Origin: Lutibacter oricola
Lineage (GTDB): Bacteria > Bacteroidota > Bacteroidia > Flavobacteriales > Flavobacteriaceae
DNA: 64,000 bases
Direction: 5' to 3'
Assembly (NCBI RefSeq): GCF_900106565.1
Contig: NZ_FNNJ01000002.1
Coordinates: forward strand, 422,786 to 486,785
The notes below the pieces were generated by a model. That model was not told the DNA's origin. It did no database searches and was given only the letters and a program-made list of their open reading frames with translations. Made by a program: the position numbers and the translations under genes. Positions 10,201 to 18,492 of this stretch are shown here, piece by piece (positions within the stretch are counted from its first letter, which is position 1; each line of letters starts with the position of its first letter).

Positions 10201-10666
10201 ATTTTTCAACAGTTAAATTATTAATTGCCCCATTTCCTTCTTTTATAAATGAAGACGTAGTCCATTTTTTAATATCGGTTTTATCTCCATTTTCATATTT
10301 TAAAATTCTGTAGTAACCATTTCCAGAAATTTGAAACCAATATTCATTATCATTATCTAATCTTCCAAAAGTTAGTCCAAAACCATAATCTTGAACCCCA
10401 CTTACTTTTTTAATTTTAGTTTCAATTTTAAAATCTTTACTGGAGTCAATATCCATTGCTTGGTGTGCTAACCAACTATTTTTATCTCTCTTATGGCTAA
10501 AATAGTAGTAGCCATCTTGTACAAAAAATGATCGTTTTTCATCACTTCCTTCAGACCAATCTTTAATATTTGAATAAAAGTTATCTTCAAAAATTGTATT
10601 GGAATTTGTTTGTGCAAAAAGTGAGCTGTAAATTAATACAACAATTAGTAGTAGTTTTGATTTCAT
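7268..10666 (-). CDS. Secreted caspase-like (C14) protease with four tandem lectin-like repeats
   Basis: This 1132-residue protein begins with a signal peptide (cleavage likely after SSLFAQ). Four tandem repeats of about 190 residues follow (about 24-205, 206-395, 400-590 and 600-790). Three carry the shared core SGVQDxGxG or TGVQNTGYG followed by FGRxDxxNxY/F; the fourth is more diverged. They resemble concanavalin-like/LamG or DUF1080-type sandwiches. An Ig-like strand domain (about 800-880) precedes a C-terminal caspase fold from about 900. The catalytic dyad is visible as H980 in YAGHG and C1030 in SDACFSG. The gene lies 9 bases after the papain-like gene and 3 bases before the K+ channel start. 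Caspase-type dyads usually cut after Arg or Lys in bacteria, but specificity cannot be read here. Confidence 0.88.
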   Translation of the reverse strand: MKSKLLLIVVLIYSSLFAQTNSNTIFEDNFYSNIKDWSEGSDEKRSFFVQDGYYYFSHKRDKNSWLAHQAMDIDSSKDFKIETKIKKVSGVQDYGFGLTFGRLDNDNEYWFQISGNGYYRILKYENGDKTDIKKWTTSSFIKEGNGAINNLTVEKSNNKYKFYINGSFVHSMPFSKLFGKRVGFVVNNKQKIGVDYIKAYYLNKDHNLFANNSTVFYEENFSNNDNDWLIGSSKDREYQLKNGKYYFEHKRKDGSWNTHKGISIDTSRDFKIESNIQKISGVQDNGYGIIFGRKDNDNEFVFLVTGNGSYKIYYEKEGKETKLVDWKNSSYVNKSNYANNKFTVTKIGSKLKFYLNDYLVHSTYFRRFMGNRLGWSVSSKQKISIDNLKITYLNKNTTTTSNTESYVLNDQFNNSLNSWKSTSTSEVSTYNYDNKYYINKKEEEKGSYFYKIPSIDTTRDFQIETEIKKLTGVQNTGYGLIFGRSDVNNQYLFNITANGHYRISKYDDGKYENLVTWTKTDHVIKGDGNSNILKIKKEEGKYKFYVNDNYLNYIPYKKFGNSTGFVVFGIQKVGVNYINIKYLDQKKKDIILVDPVVTDNIDRSKYHFYEDFNDNTNNWTVESKEEYTTTISGGRYGIEHKRNSGGWYFGKYKELDKNRDFEVETTIERKYSTDNGSVAFVFFRKDENNKHELFISKNGSYLLRKFVDSKKTILINWTESSAIATGYAPNIVKIAKIGSSLKLYINNQYLNKIEMYNVPGYNFGYTLYERTKINIDNFKIKYLNSDINYPPEIDITEPVVVSRGFKIVKSKKIKVIGKATDKDGIYEVTINGTDAYVEANGNFRAEVPLRIGDNELIVKASDIKGKSTTKKFFIKRESPEPTVIVDVNPNVDVVNTTTGNYYALLIGVSDYGDSKIVDLEGLPSKDATGLGNILTSKYNFKPENVKVLINATRSDILNAFDTFRKKITEKDNLLIFYAGHGVYEDDAEVGYWLPADADKEFTANWIQNSVIVSTIKRIKAKHTLLISDACFSGSIFKTRSLTKEAPKAYQKLYELPSKKAITSGTLKTVPNKSVFYKYLINRLTNNTSKYMSALELFSNIKTPVANNSPNVPQYGVIHGIGDEGGDFIFIKK

Positions 10667-10675
10667 AAGGGCTAG

Positions 10676-12100
10676 TTATTTGTGATTTACTTCAATAAAT
10701 AAAGGTACAATAGCAGCATTACTATTGGTAGATTTTGCTGTAAAGGCAATTAAATTGTTTTCAAAAGTAATGTCTTTTCCTTCATAAATATAAGGTTTAA
10801 GTATTGTTTTTACTTTTGTGGTAAAGTCGCCATTTGTTTGTTTTAACTTAGAAACTACAGCATTAATGTCAATTTTTTTTGTGCTATATAAAATACACAA
10901 AATATCTCTACCTGGATTTTGATCCATTTCAATAAAATAATCTTCACTAGGTATTGCAACTTCACTTTTAGTATATCCAAAATAGGCACTATAATTGTCG
11001 AAAGGATATATAGGAGATATAGATTTATCACTACTTCCATAACCAATTAAATATACATAAGCTGCCTTTGCACTGTTAAAAAATAAGCGAAATTGTGTTC
11101 CAGATGAATATGAGTTAGTTAATTTATATGTACTTTTTGTTGCAGCTACAATACTAAAATTTCTTGTTGCATCTGGAGATAAAGTGGCAGGCATTGTAGT
11201 TCCATTACTTAACTGAAAACGCATTGAACCTTTAAGAGCAATAGTTTTAGGTTCTGGTTTTTCAATTTTATCTACCATAACATATGCAGTTTTGGTATAT
11301 TTTTCAAAATCATTGTATTTTACCCAAATATATCCGTTATTTCCCCATTTGGTTCCCCAAGAATTTAAAATTTCAAAAGCACCACCATCTTTATAATCAT
11401 CATAACCAACAACCACCATTGCGTGGCCACCAATTGATCCAGATTGCAATCCACTCCAAGTTCCTTTTGCCTTATAAAATGTACTCGAAATTCTCATACC
11501 AATAACTACAGGGTTATTGTTAGAAATTGCTTTTTTAACTTTTAAGGCTAGGTTAGAAGGATTATCCCACCTTGCAAGTCTTATGTAAGATTCGATTTTG
11601 TTTTTACTCGCAATTTTTAAAAGAGATTCAGATGGTTTTGCTCCACAACTTGTTTGAGTATATTGAAAATCGCTTAATTTTAAAATTCCAGAATTTTTTA
11701 TAAGCTGCATCGCATCTCCAACATACGATCCTTGTTTGCAAGCATAATCTGTTTTTCCCTTAATCATATTGTAAACAAATGCAGGTGAAAATGTATTCTG
11801 GTTTATTTTATAAATATTGTTTTTCCATTTATTTTTTATAGCGAATGAAATTGTTCTTGCTCCATAGCCACTTGCCCAGCCAACACACGAAGGTTGACGC
11901 CCTTGGCTTTTAGGTGTAGGAGCATAGGCTTTTAAACTGTAATTTGATGGTAAATTATCTAAACTACGCGTAGTTAATGGAGCTGTAAGCTCTATGGATT
12001 CATATTTATTTTGATCCATAAGCATACCTAAGGTATACTCATTTTCTTGTGCCGTAAATTGCAGTGAAAAAAATAAAATTAAGAGTGTTAATTTTTTCAT
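10676..12100 (-). CDS. Papain-like C1 cysteine protease with DUF4384 domain
   Basis: This 474-residue exported protein has a signal peptide (about residues 1-18) and then a C1-family peptidase domain. Catalytic residues are visible: Q66 (SQG, oxyanion hole), C72 in PSCVGWASG, H226 in GGHAMVVVGYDDY and N246 in EILNSWGTKWG. Residues from about 285 form a DUF4384-like domain (SGTQFRLFF, YVYLIGYG, EVAIPSEDYFIEMD). In other bacteria I recall that domain mostly fused to caspase-like proteases. Here the caspase is the next gene, 9 bases downstream. This gene is the first of the run; a 137-base leader precedes it with two copies of TTGAGTATTTT (minus-strand sense). Confidence 0.88.
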   Translation of the reverse strand: MKKLTLLILFFSLQFTAQENEYTLGMLMDQNKYESIELTAPLTTRSLDNLPSNYSLKAYAPTPKSQGRQPSCVGWASGYGARTISFAIKNKWKNNIYKINQNTFSPAFVYNMIKGKTDYACKQGSYVGDAMQLIKNSGILKLSDFQYTQTSCGAKPSESLLKIASKNKIESYIRLARWDNPSNLALKVKKAISNNNPVVIGMRISSTFYKAKGTWSGLQSGSIGGHAMVVVGYDDYKDGGAFEILNSWGTKWGNNGYIWVKYNDFEKYTKTAYVMVDKIEKPEPKTIALKGSMRFQLSNGTTMPATLSPDATRNFSIVAATKSTYKLTNSYSSGTQFRLFFNSAKAAYVYLIGYGSSDKSISPIYPFDNYSAYFGYTKSEVAIPSEDYFIEMDQNPGRDILCILYSTKKIDINAVVSKLKQTNGDFTTKVKTILKPYIYEGKDITFENNLIAFTAKSTNSNAAIVPLFIEVNHK

Positions 12101-12237
12101 TTGAGGGAAGTTTTAGTTTGTAGTTATAAGTAATATATGATAAATATAAACTTTAACATAATTTTTACAAACATTAAAACTAAAAATACTCAATAAAATA
12201 CTCAATATGTCGTATTTTTTATCAAATAGGCAATTAT

Positions 12238-14196
12238 TTATAGCTTCTTTTTAATAATTAACATCGATTTTTGATTTTTAATAACTTGATTAAAAATCTC
12301 TTTTAACCCACTATATTCAAAGTTATAATAAAGAGGTTTGTTTAACGTAAAATTGCTTTTTAAGGTATAGCGATAATCATTTAATTTACGACTAACTACT
12401 TGAAATTTACCACCATTTTCAACTAAACTAAACGAACAGTTTTTTGGATTAGAATCGAGTGTGTAATTTTCTGGTAACTCTATTGAAAAGTTAACGGAAT
12501 AATTTCGATTATAACCAAAATCTACAGGGTATAATCTATTTTTTTGTTGAAATGGATTTTGAGAAAATTTCTCATCAAAAAACGGGCTTAGCATTATGTT
12601 TGTGTCTTCTGTAAAATCAATTTCAATTTCAAACATTTCAATTAAACCTTTTTCTTTATTTTCTTTATTTGAAATTTCATAATTAATAACTTCTAAATTA
12701 TCAAAGCCATTTTCGAATTCAGCAATTAAATCGTCTTCTGTTTTTGAACTAATTTCACCTCTTCTTTCTAATGCTCTATAACCAGAGTAATATTTTCTTA
12801 TTTTTCCAACAATAATTCCATCTTCTTTTAATTCTAAGGCTACAGTTAAACTATTTCTATTGTTTTTCGATGGTTTAATATCAATCCAATAACTACTATT
12901 TTCAAAATCCATAACTCTACCATCTCCGTTTAAACATCTGTACGGTAACATGTTAAAAGGCAATTGTTTATCTGTAGCATCTAATAAATAAATATTATCA
13001 CCGATATTTAATTTTGCAATTACATAATTAAAATCTGTTATTACAGGATATTTTTTTGTAGTAAAACCATTTGCTCGTGTGGATAGCATTACTAATTCAG
13101 TATCAAAACCTGCAGCTTTTAGCGAGTTAATTAATGAAATATTAATTTCTGAAATATTTCCCGTTTTTTCTTCAAAGGCACTTTTTACTCTAATATCATT
13201 AAAAAGTCTATATTTTTTATTCCAGCTAAAATGTTTTTGAATGAAATAATATATTTGTTTAGCTTTTTCTAAATTATTGGGCAGTGAAGTTATTTCTGTT
13301 GGAATTTTATCTTCAAAAAAGCTTGTTTTTTTTAGCTGAGTTCCTATATCTTTATCTTTTTTAAATTCTTTATCAACATCTTCCCAAGTTTTTGAATACC
13401 TTTTTTTAGATCCATCAAACCATCTAGTTTCTCTAAGTTCAAATTTAATTTTAGACCTAAAATTATCTGGATCAGTCATATAATCTTCTTCAATAAATGC
13501 AGGAATATCTTCAGCGGCATATGTAACTTCTTCACAATTTGCATAAGCATCAGTATAGCGAGGTACTCTAAAGCAATTTCTTTTTTCGCTTGTGTAATTT
13601 TCAGTTAAACTTACATAACCAGTTAGTTTTCTATTATAGATATATACTCCAGGAATTGAAGCATTGTAAACACTTCTAACCTTTGGAATTTCGGATTGAA
13701 ATTCCCAACCATTTAAATTAAATAAAAATGGACTTTCTACAGTGTATTGTACTTCAACTATACTACCTTCTTTAATGTTTGGAAGTGTAAATTTTACTTC
13801 TTTCCAACGTTCATTAGTTTTTTCAGTAAAAATTTGAGATTTAGATAAAGTAGTTTTTGCATACCCATTTGTGGTAACAGCTTTAATGTCTTTTACTTTT
13901 TCACTTGTATCATCGTTATAATACGTTGGAATTTTGAAAGTTGCATGTTTAAAACCTTCTTTATTAAAAATTTTTAATTTACAATAATATACGGTTTCAA
14001 CAAGTATTCGAGTATCTCCAACTTTAAATTTAGTATCGCCTTGTTCATATAATACTACTGCGTTTGCAGTAGTGTCTAACGGATATTTTTGCATTTTAAC
14101 TTCCTCGGGAGAGATATAACCAAAAATGTAATCTTTGTTTTGTGAATAAGTGAATGTGTTTAATAAAACAGTAGCAATTAATAAAATCTTTTTCAT
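12238..14196 (-). CDS. DUF3857 / transglutaminase-like secreted protein
   Basis: I placed the start at the ATG at 14196, which begins a signal peptide (MKKILLIATVLLNTFTYSQ). A longer frame to 14238 would overlap the upstream gene and bury the signal. The N-terminal half matches DUF3857 (KEGSIVEVQYTVESPF). The middle has a transglutaminase-like region (KAKQIYYFIQKHFSW, then SEINISLINSLKAAGFDTELVMLSTR). The usual catalytic Cys is not evident at its expected place, where SEIN appears instead of the usual G-x-C, so the domain may be inactive. A DUF3858-like beta region ends the protein. The function in Bacteroidota is unknown. Confidence 0.8.
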   Translation of the reverse strand: MKKILLIATVLLNTFTYSQNKDYIFGYISPEEVKMQKYPLDTTANAVVLYEQGDTKFKVGDTRILVETVYYCKLKIFNKEGFKHATFKIPTYYNDDTSEKVKDIKAVTTNGYAKTTLSKSQIFTEKTNERWKEVKFTLPNIKEGSIVEVQYTVESPFLFNLNGWEFQSEIPKVRSVYNASIPGVYIYNRKLTGYVSLTENYTSEKRNCFRVPRYTDAYANCEEVTYAAEDIPAFIEEDYMTDPDNFRSKIKFELRETRWFDGSKKRYSKTWEDVDKEFKKDKDIGTQLKKTSFFEDKIPTEITSLPNNLEKAKQIYYFIQKHFSWNKKYRLFNDIRVKSAFEEKTGNISEINISLINSLKAAGFDTELVMLSTRANGFTTKKYPVITDFNYVIAKLNIGDNIYLLDATDKQLPFNMLPYRCLNGDGRVMDFENSSYWIDIKPSKNNRNSLTVALELKEDGIIVGKIRKYYSGYRALERRGEISSKTEDDLIAEFENGFDNLEVINYEISNKENKEKGLIEMFEIEIDFTEDTNIMLSPFFDEKFSQNPFQQKNRLYPVDFGYNRNYSVNFSIELPENYTLDSNPKNCSFSLVENGGKFQVVSRKLNDYRYTLKSNFTLNKPLYYNFEYSGLKEIFNQVIKNQKSMLIIKKKL

Positions 14197-14215
14197 TTTT
14201 TGAGGGTTTAAAGGT

Positions 14216-15295
14216 TTAAAAACGTATGAGTTTATCAACCTTATATTTGAGTAAATAATGTTTTATAATACCTCTATTTGTTGAATTGTCTTCTAAAGGA
14301 GATATTAACTTTTGAAGAACATTTAAATTATTTATTTGGTAACTTAAATCGGTAAAACAGTGGCCAATAATTTTGTTGTTTTCTATAAGTATTACAGATT
14401 TTTCTCCAACATTTCGACCTTTATTTATAATCAAAAAATTATCGTTATTGAATTCAATTTTTTCGACAGATTTTTTTTGCCTTTTATTAAAGTAAGGTTT
14501 TTGAATTTCTAATTCTTCAGCAAATTTTAATCTAGAAATTAACTCATTTCCGGTTTCTTCATAAGACACAGAAACAACTCTGGATTGTAATGTTTTAGCT
14601 CTTTTAGAAGTTCTTAAAAATAATTGGTTTAACGCTTTTTTTATGTTTTTACCTTTACCAATAAATATTATAGCCCCTTTGTTATTATGTACGTAAAACA
14701 AACCAGTTTTAGATGGTGTTTCATCTAAAATACCTTGTAGTTTTGGTGCTAATTTTCTAGGGTTTTCTTTTTTAATAGCTTTTTTAATAATATTTTTATC
14801 TACATCTTTATTTAAAAGTAGTTTAAATAATTGAACTGTAGCCATAGCATCACCTTCAGCTCTATGCCTGCTAGAAACTGGAATTGCTAAAGAACGACAT
14901 AGTTTTCCTAGCTTATAAGTAGGTTGGTCTGGTATTAAAGCTTGACTTAATTCTACCGTACATAAAGTTTCTCTTTCAAAGTCGAAACCTAATCTTCTAA
15001 ATTCTGTAGTTAAAATTCTATTATCAAAATTGGCGTTATGTGCAACTAAAACACAATCTTTTGTAATTTCAACAATACGTTTAGCAACTTCAAAAAACTT
15101 AGGTGCATTTTTAAGCATTCCGCTATTAATTCCAGTAAGTTTTACAACAAAAGGTTGTATATCTCTTTCTGGGTTAATTAGGCTTACAAAAGTATCAACA
15201 ACATCGTGGCCATCGAACCTATAAATAGCAATTTCTGTTATACCTTCTTCGTTAAATTTACCTCCAGTTGTTTCTATGTCTAGTATTGCGTACAA
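14216..15295 (-). CDS. DnaQ-type 3'-5' exonuclease fused to GIY-YIG domain
   Basis: Residues 1-165 form a DEDD exonuclease like the epsilon subunit of DNA polymerase III: LDIETTGG (ExoI), AHNANFDNRIL (ExoII) and HRAEGDAMAT (ExoIII, with the DEDDh His). Residues about 185-265 form a UvrC-type GIY-YIG region (TGLFYVHNNKGAIIFIGKGKNIKKAL), in which the second motif is IFIGKG. A C-terminal region follows. I chose the TTG at 15295, which starts MYAILDIETTGG and follows the YggS stop within one base (TAATTTG). An upstream TTG at 15319 would add eight residues and overlap yggS. The combination suggests DNA repair or an accessory proofreading role. Confidence 0.85.
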   Translation of the reverse strand: MYAILDIETTGGKFNEEGITEIAIYRFDGHDVVDTFVSLINPERDIQPFVVKLTGINSGMLKNAPKFFEVAKRIVEITKDCVLVAHNANFDNRILTTEFRRLGFDFERETLCTVELSQALIPDQPTYKLGKLCRSLAIPVSSRHRAEGDAMATVQLFKLLLNKDVDKNIIKKAIKKENPRKLAPKLQGILDETPSKTGLFYVHNNKGAIIFIGKGKNIKKALNQLFLRTSKRAKTLQSRVVSVSYEETGNELISRLKFAEELEIQKPYFNKRQKKSVEKIEFNNDNFLIINKGRNVGEKSVILIENNKIIGHCFTDLSYQINNLNVLQKLISPLEDNSTNRGIIKHYLLKYKVDKLIRF

Positions 15296-15296
15296 A

Positions 15297-15965
15297 TTAT
15301 ATATAGTTTCTTTCTCCAAAAATTGAACTTCCTACTCTTACCATTGTACTACCTTGCTCAATTGCTAATTGATAGTCGCCACTCATACCCATAGAGAGCG
15401 TAGTAGGTTTAAAGTTTTTTGAATTGTTTTTATTTAATATTTCTGAATTATTTTTAAGCGTTTTAAATTCAGTTTCTACTACAGCTTTATTGCTTGTAAA
15501 ACTTGCCATACCCATAAAACCAGTAATACACACGTTTTCTAAGTTTTTAAACTCTTCTGAAGATAAAATAGATGAAGCTTCATTTAAACTCATTCCAAAT
15601 TTAGTTTCTTCTTGAGCAATTTTAATTTGAAGCAAACAGTTTATAATACGATTATGCTTTTTAGCTTGTTTATTTATTTCTTTCAAGGTTTTAAAACTGT
15701 CTACACCGTGTATAAGACTCACAAAATGAGCCATGTATTTAACTTTGTTACGTTGTAAATGACCAATCATATGCCATTCAATATCTTTAGGCATTTGGTC
15801 ATGTTTTTCAACCATTTCTTGAATTTTGTTTTCACCAAAAATACGTTGCCCAGCATTGTAGGCTTCTAAAATAGCTTCAATTGGTTTTGTTTTTGAAACA
15901 GCAACCAATGTAACGTTTTCCGGAATTGTATTTTTTACCTCATTTAAATTTGAAGTGATACTCAT
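15297..15965 (-). CDS. YggS-family pyridoxal phosphate homeostasis protein
   Basis: This 222-residue PLP-binding single-domain TIM barrel has the cofactor lysine K25 in VAVSKTKP. The family signatures FGENKIQEM, WHMIGHLQRNK and LSMGMSGDYQLAIEQG are present, as is VRVGSSIFGER near the end. It is a B6 carrier protein without known enzymatic activity; mutants in other bacteria disturb amino-acid pools. It is followed directly by the exonuclease-GIY-YIG gene. Confidence 0.93.
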   Translation of the reverse strand: MSITSNLNEVKNTIPENVTLVAVSKTKPIEAILEAYNAGQRIFGENKIQEMVEKHDQMPKDIEWHMIGHLQRNKVKYMAHFVSLIHGVDSFKTLKEINKQAKKHNRIINCLLQIKIAQEETKFGMSLNEASSILSSEEFKNLENVCITGFMGMASFTSNKAVVETEFKTLKNNSEILNKNNSKNFKPTTLSMGMSGDYQLAIEQGSTMVRVGSSIFGERNYI

Positions 15966-16010
15966 ATTTGTTATAATTTTCTAACAACTATCAAATATAC
16001 TTCAAATTAT

Positions 16011-17252
16011 TCATTCATCAATCTCAAAAATAGTTAAACCGCTTCGTAATTTAGGTTCTATGTATGTACTTTTAGGTGGCATACGTAAATCTTCGTTTAC
16101 TACAGCTTTTAATTGGTTAACTGAAACAGGATACAAACCAAAACCAACTGCATATTTACCAGAATCAACTGCTTTTTTTAGTTGCTTTTTACTAAATGTT
16201 GCGGGTAGGCATTTTATACGCGGATCGGTTTTTAAATCTGTAATGCCTAAAATAGGTTTTAATATTGTTTTATGAATTATATGCGTATCCAAATCAGACA
16301 AAGCATTGTTTATTGGATAATCTGTTTTTCTTAAATATAACGAGTAATAATCACCATCTATATACATAGAAAAATGATGTTTTTTAGAAGGTTGATACTT
16401 TTTTGGTTTTCTATTTTCAATTATATAAAATTCATTTAATTTTTCTAAAAACTCTTTTTTAGAATAACCATTTAAATCAGTAATTAACCTATCAAAAGCT
16501 GAAATTTTTAAGTTAGCGTCAGATATTAAGTAACTCATAAAATAATTATAGCACTCATTATTTGTATGGTTTGGATTGTTTTCTTTTCGTTTATTAGCTA
16601 AAAATGCAGAGGAAGCTGTTCTATGGTGTCCATCGGCTATGTATATTGCATTTATTTTAGAAAACTCTTTCTCTATGTTTCTAATGTCCAATTCATCATC
16701 AATAACCCAAAGTTTATGCAAACGTTTAGTGTGTGTTGTAAATTCATATTCCGAACGTTTTTGAGAATATTTTCTATGAATTCTATTTATATAATTATTA
16801 TCTGGATAGGTGAGTAGCACTGGTTCTGCATTAAAGCCTGTAATACCTAAATAATTTCCAAAAAGCTCTTCTCTAGATTTTAAAGTGTCTTCGTGTTTTT
16901 TAATAATATTATTTTTGTAATCATCTACATGTGCTACAGCAATTATTCCCCAAAAAGTATCATTTTCAAAAGATTTTTCGTGAAGATAAAATTGAGATTT
17001 TTCATCTTTTTTATAAATATCCTCTTTTTTAAAATTTAAGTAAGATTTGTGTACTAATTTAAATCGATCTTCACCAGATAATTCTTCGTTTGTAGAATAA
17101 CCAGGTTTTATAATATGCAAAAATGAATATGGATTGTAATTTAAAACAGATTTTAACTCTTTTGGAGAATACTCATCATACGATCTAGCTGTTGCTAATG
17201 CCGCCTTGTCTCTTGAAGGTCTTATTGCTTTAAAAGGTTTTATAGTTGCCAT
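16011..17252 (-). CDS. DUF1015 domain protein
   Basis: This 413-residue soluble protein starts IKPFKAIRPSRDKAALATARSYDEY and contains IYIADGHHRTASSAF, the hallmarks of DUF1015 (SpoOJ/ParA/ParB-related by old annotation). The GHHR motif recalls the ParB-type nucleotide-binding GxxR region. It commonly sits beside serA and serC in Bacteroidota, as here. A role in serine metabolism or cell regulation is plausible but unproven. It is separated from serA by a bidirectional terminator and 277 non-coding bases. Confidence 0.88.
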   Translation of the reverse strand: MATIKPFKAIRPSRDKAALATARSYDEYSPKELKSVLNYNPYSFLHIIKPGYSTNEELSGEDRFKLVHKSYLNFKKEDIYKKDEKSQFYLHEKSFENDTFWGIIAVAHVDDYKNNIIKKHEDTLKSREELFGNYLGITGFNAEPVLLTYPDNNYINRIHRKYSQKRSEYEFTTHTKRLHKLWVIDDELDIRNIEKEFSKINAIYIADGHHRTASSAFLANKRKENNPNHTNNECYNYFMSYLISDANLKISAFDRLITDLNGYSKKEFLEKLNEFYIIENRKPKKYQPSKKHHFSMYIDGDYYSLYLRKTDYPINNALSDLDTHIIHKTILKPILGITDLKTDPRIKCLPATFSKKQLKKAVDSGKYAVGFGLYPVSVNQLKAVVNEDLRMPPKSTYIEPKLRSGLTIFEIDE

Positions 17253-17529
17253 AAATTGGAGTTATTAATAGTTAGGTAACTCAAATTTACCAAATAAAAC
17301 AATTCTATTTACATGGTAATACTTATTTAATAAGTATTCATTTTTAATTGAAAATAATTTTTTAAATGTAATTGTAGATTAAATATTCTTAAGAATTTAG
17401 AATGTATTTACAGTTTTTTATAAGATAAATTCAATTTAAAGGTAAATTTTATAGTGTTTGTTATTTATTCAGAAAAACAAAAAACCTGCAAAATATGCAG
17501 GTTTTTTTAATTGTAAATAAGAGCTTTAA
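17253..17529. other. AT-rich intergenic region between DUF1015 and serA
   Basis: 277 bases with no reading frame of note. It holds the serA terminator (17479-17507) and presumably the promoter of the DUF1015 gene. No TAnnTTTG on the minus strand was clear, and no RNA gene is recognisable. Confidence 0.5.
17479..17507 (-). terminator. serA terminator (bidirectional form)
   Basis: A perfect 12-bp stem (17479-17490 with 17496-17507) with a 5-nt loop has an A-run on the left and a T-run on the right. It works in either orientation; serA ends at 17530 and reads into it. Confidence 0.88.
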
Positions 17530-18480
17530 TTACCCTAATATTTCTATAATTTGTTCAGCTAACTCAGTTCCAATTCTATCTTGAGCCTCACCAGTTGCAG
17601 CACCAATATGTGGTGTTAGCGATAGATTAGGGTTCATTAATAATTGAATTTCTGGTGTAGGTTCATTTTCATAAACGTCTAACGCAGCCTTTGCAATTTG
17701 ACCTTCTTCTAAAGCTTTAACCAATGCAACTTCGTCTACAACACCACCACGTGCAGCGTTTACTAAACAAGCTGTATTTTTCATTAGTTCAAACTCTTTA
17801 GTAGAAATTACATATTCCTTTTGCGCAGGAACGTGTAATGTTACAAAATCTGCTTGTTCTAAAACTTCTTCTTTAGAAATAGTATTTATATTAAAAAATA
17901 AAGATTGGTGATCGAAAAATTCCAATTCTAAGTTTACTTCATCCATAAAAGGATCAAAAGCAACAACTTTCATACCTAAACCAAGTGCAATTTTAGCGGT
18001 AGCTTGTCCAATACGTCCAAAACCTAATACACCTAATGTTTTTCCTCTTAATTCAACACCTTTTGCAAATGCTTTTTTAAGTGCTTTAAATTTAGAATCA
18101 CCATCTAAAGGCATTTCTCTGTTTGAAAGGTGTAAAAAACGAGCCATTCCAAATAAATGAGCAAAAACTAATTCACCAACAGAATGCGAAGAGGCTGCAG
18201 GTGTATTAATAACACTTAGGCCTTTTTCGCGCGCATATTCTACATCAATATTATCCATACCAACACCACCACGACCAATAATTTTTAATGAATCACATCC
18301 ATCAATAATATCTTTTCTAACGGTAGTTGCACTTCTTACTAGTAATACAGTTATTTCGTTTTCATTTATGTAATCTAACAATTGTTCTTGAGCAACAGTA
18401 GTTAGTTCAACTTCAAATCCGGCAGCTTTTAAAGCAGTAACCCCACTATGGGCTAAACCGTCATTTGCTAATACTTTCAT
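17530..18480 (-). CDS. serA: D-3-phosphoglycerate dehydrogenase (short, ACT-less)
   Basis: Catalyses the first step of serine synthesis, oxidising 3-phosphoglycerate with NAD+. The 316 residues comprise substrate-binding and Rossmann domains: LGVLGFGRIGQATAK for NAD, IIGRGGVGMDNID, VNAARGGVVDE with the active-site Arg region, and TPHIGAATGEAQ with the catalytic His. It lacks the C-terminal regulatory ACT domain of E. coli SerA (about 410 residues), so serine feedback by that route is not expected. It is 12 bases downstream of serC in the same operon. Confidence 0.92.
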   Translation of the reverse strand: MKVLANDGLAHSGVTALKAAGFEVELTTVAQEQLLDYINENEITVLLVRSATTVRKDIIDGCDSLKIIGRGGVGMDNIDVEYAREKGLSVINTPAASSHSVGELVFAHLFGMARFLHLSNREMPLDGDSKFKALKKAFAKGVELRGKTLGVLGFGRIGQATAKIALGLGMKVVAFDPFMDEVNLELEFFDHQSLFFNINTISKEEVLEQADFVTLHVPAQKEYVISTKEFELMKNTACLVNAARGGVVDEVALVKALEEGQIAKAALDVYENEPTPEIQLLMNPNLSLTPHIGAATGEAQDRIGTELAEQIIEILG

Positions 18481-18492
18481 TATTTATTTTTT

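Noticed and set aside
14196..14238. Longer N-terminus for the DUF3857 protein
   Set aside because: It would overlap the upstream gene and place 14 charged/polar residues before an otherwise normal signal peptide.
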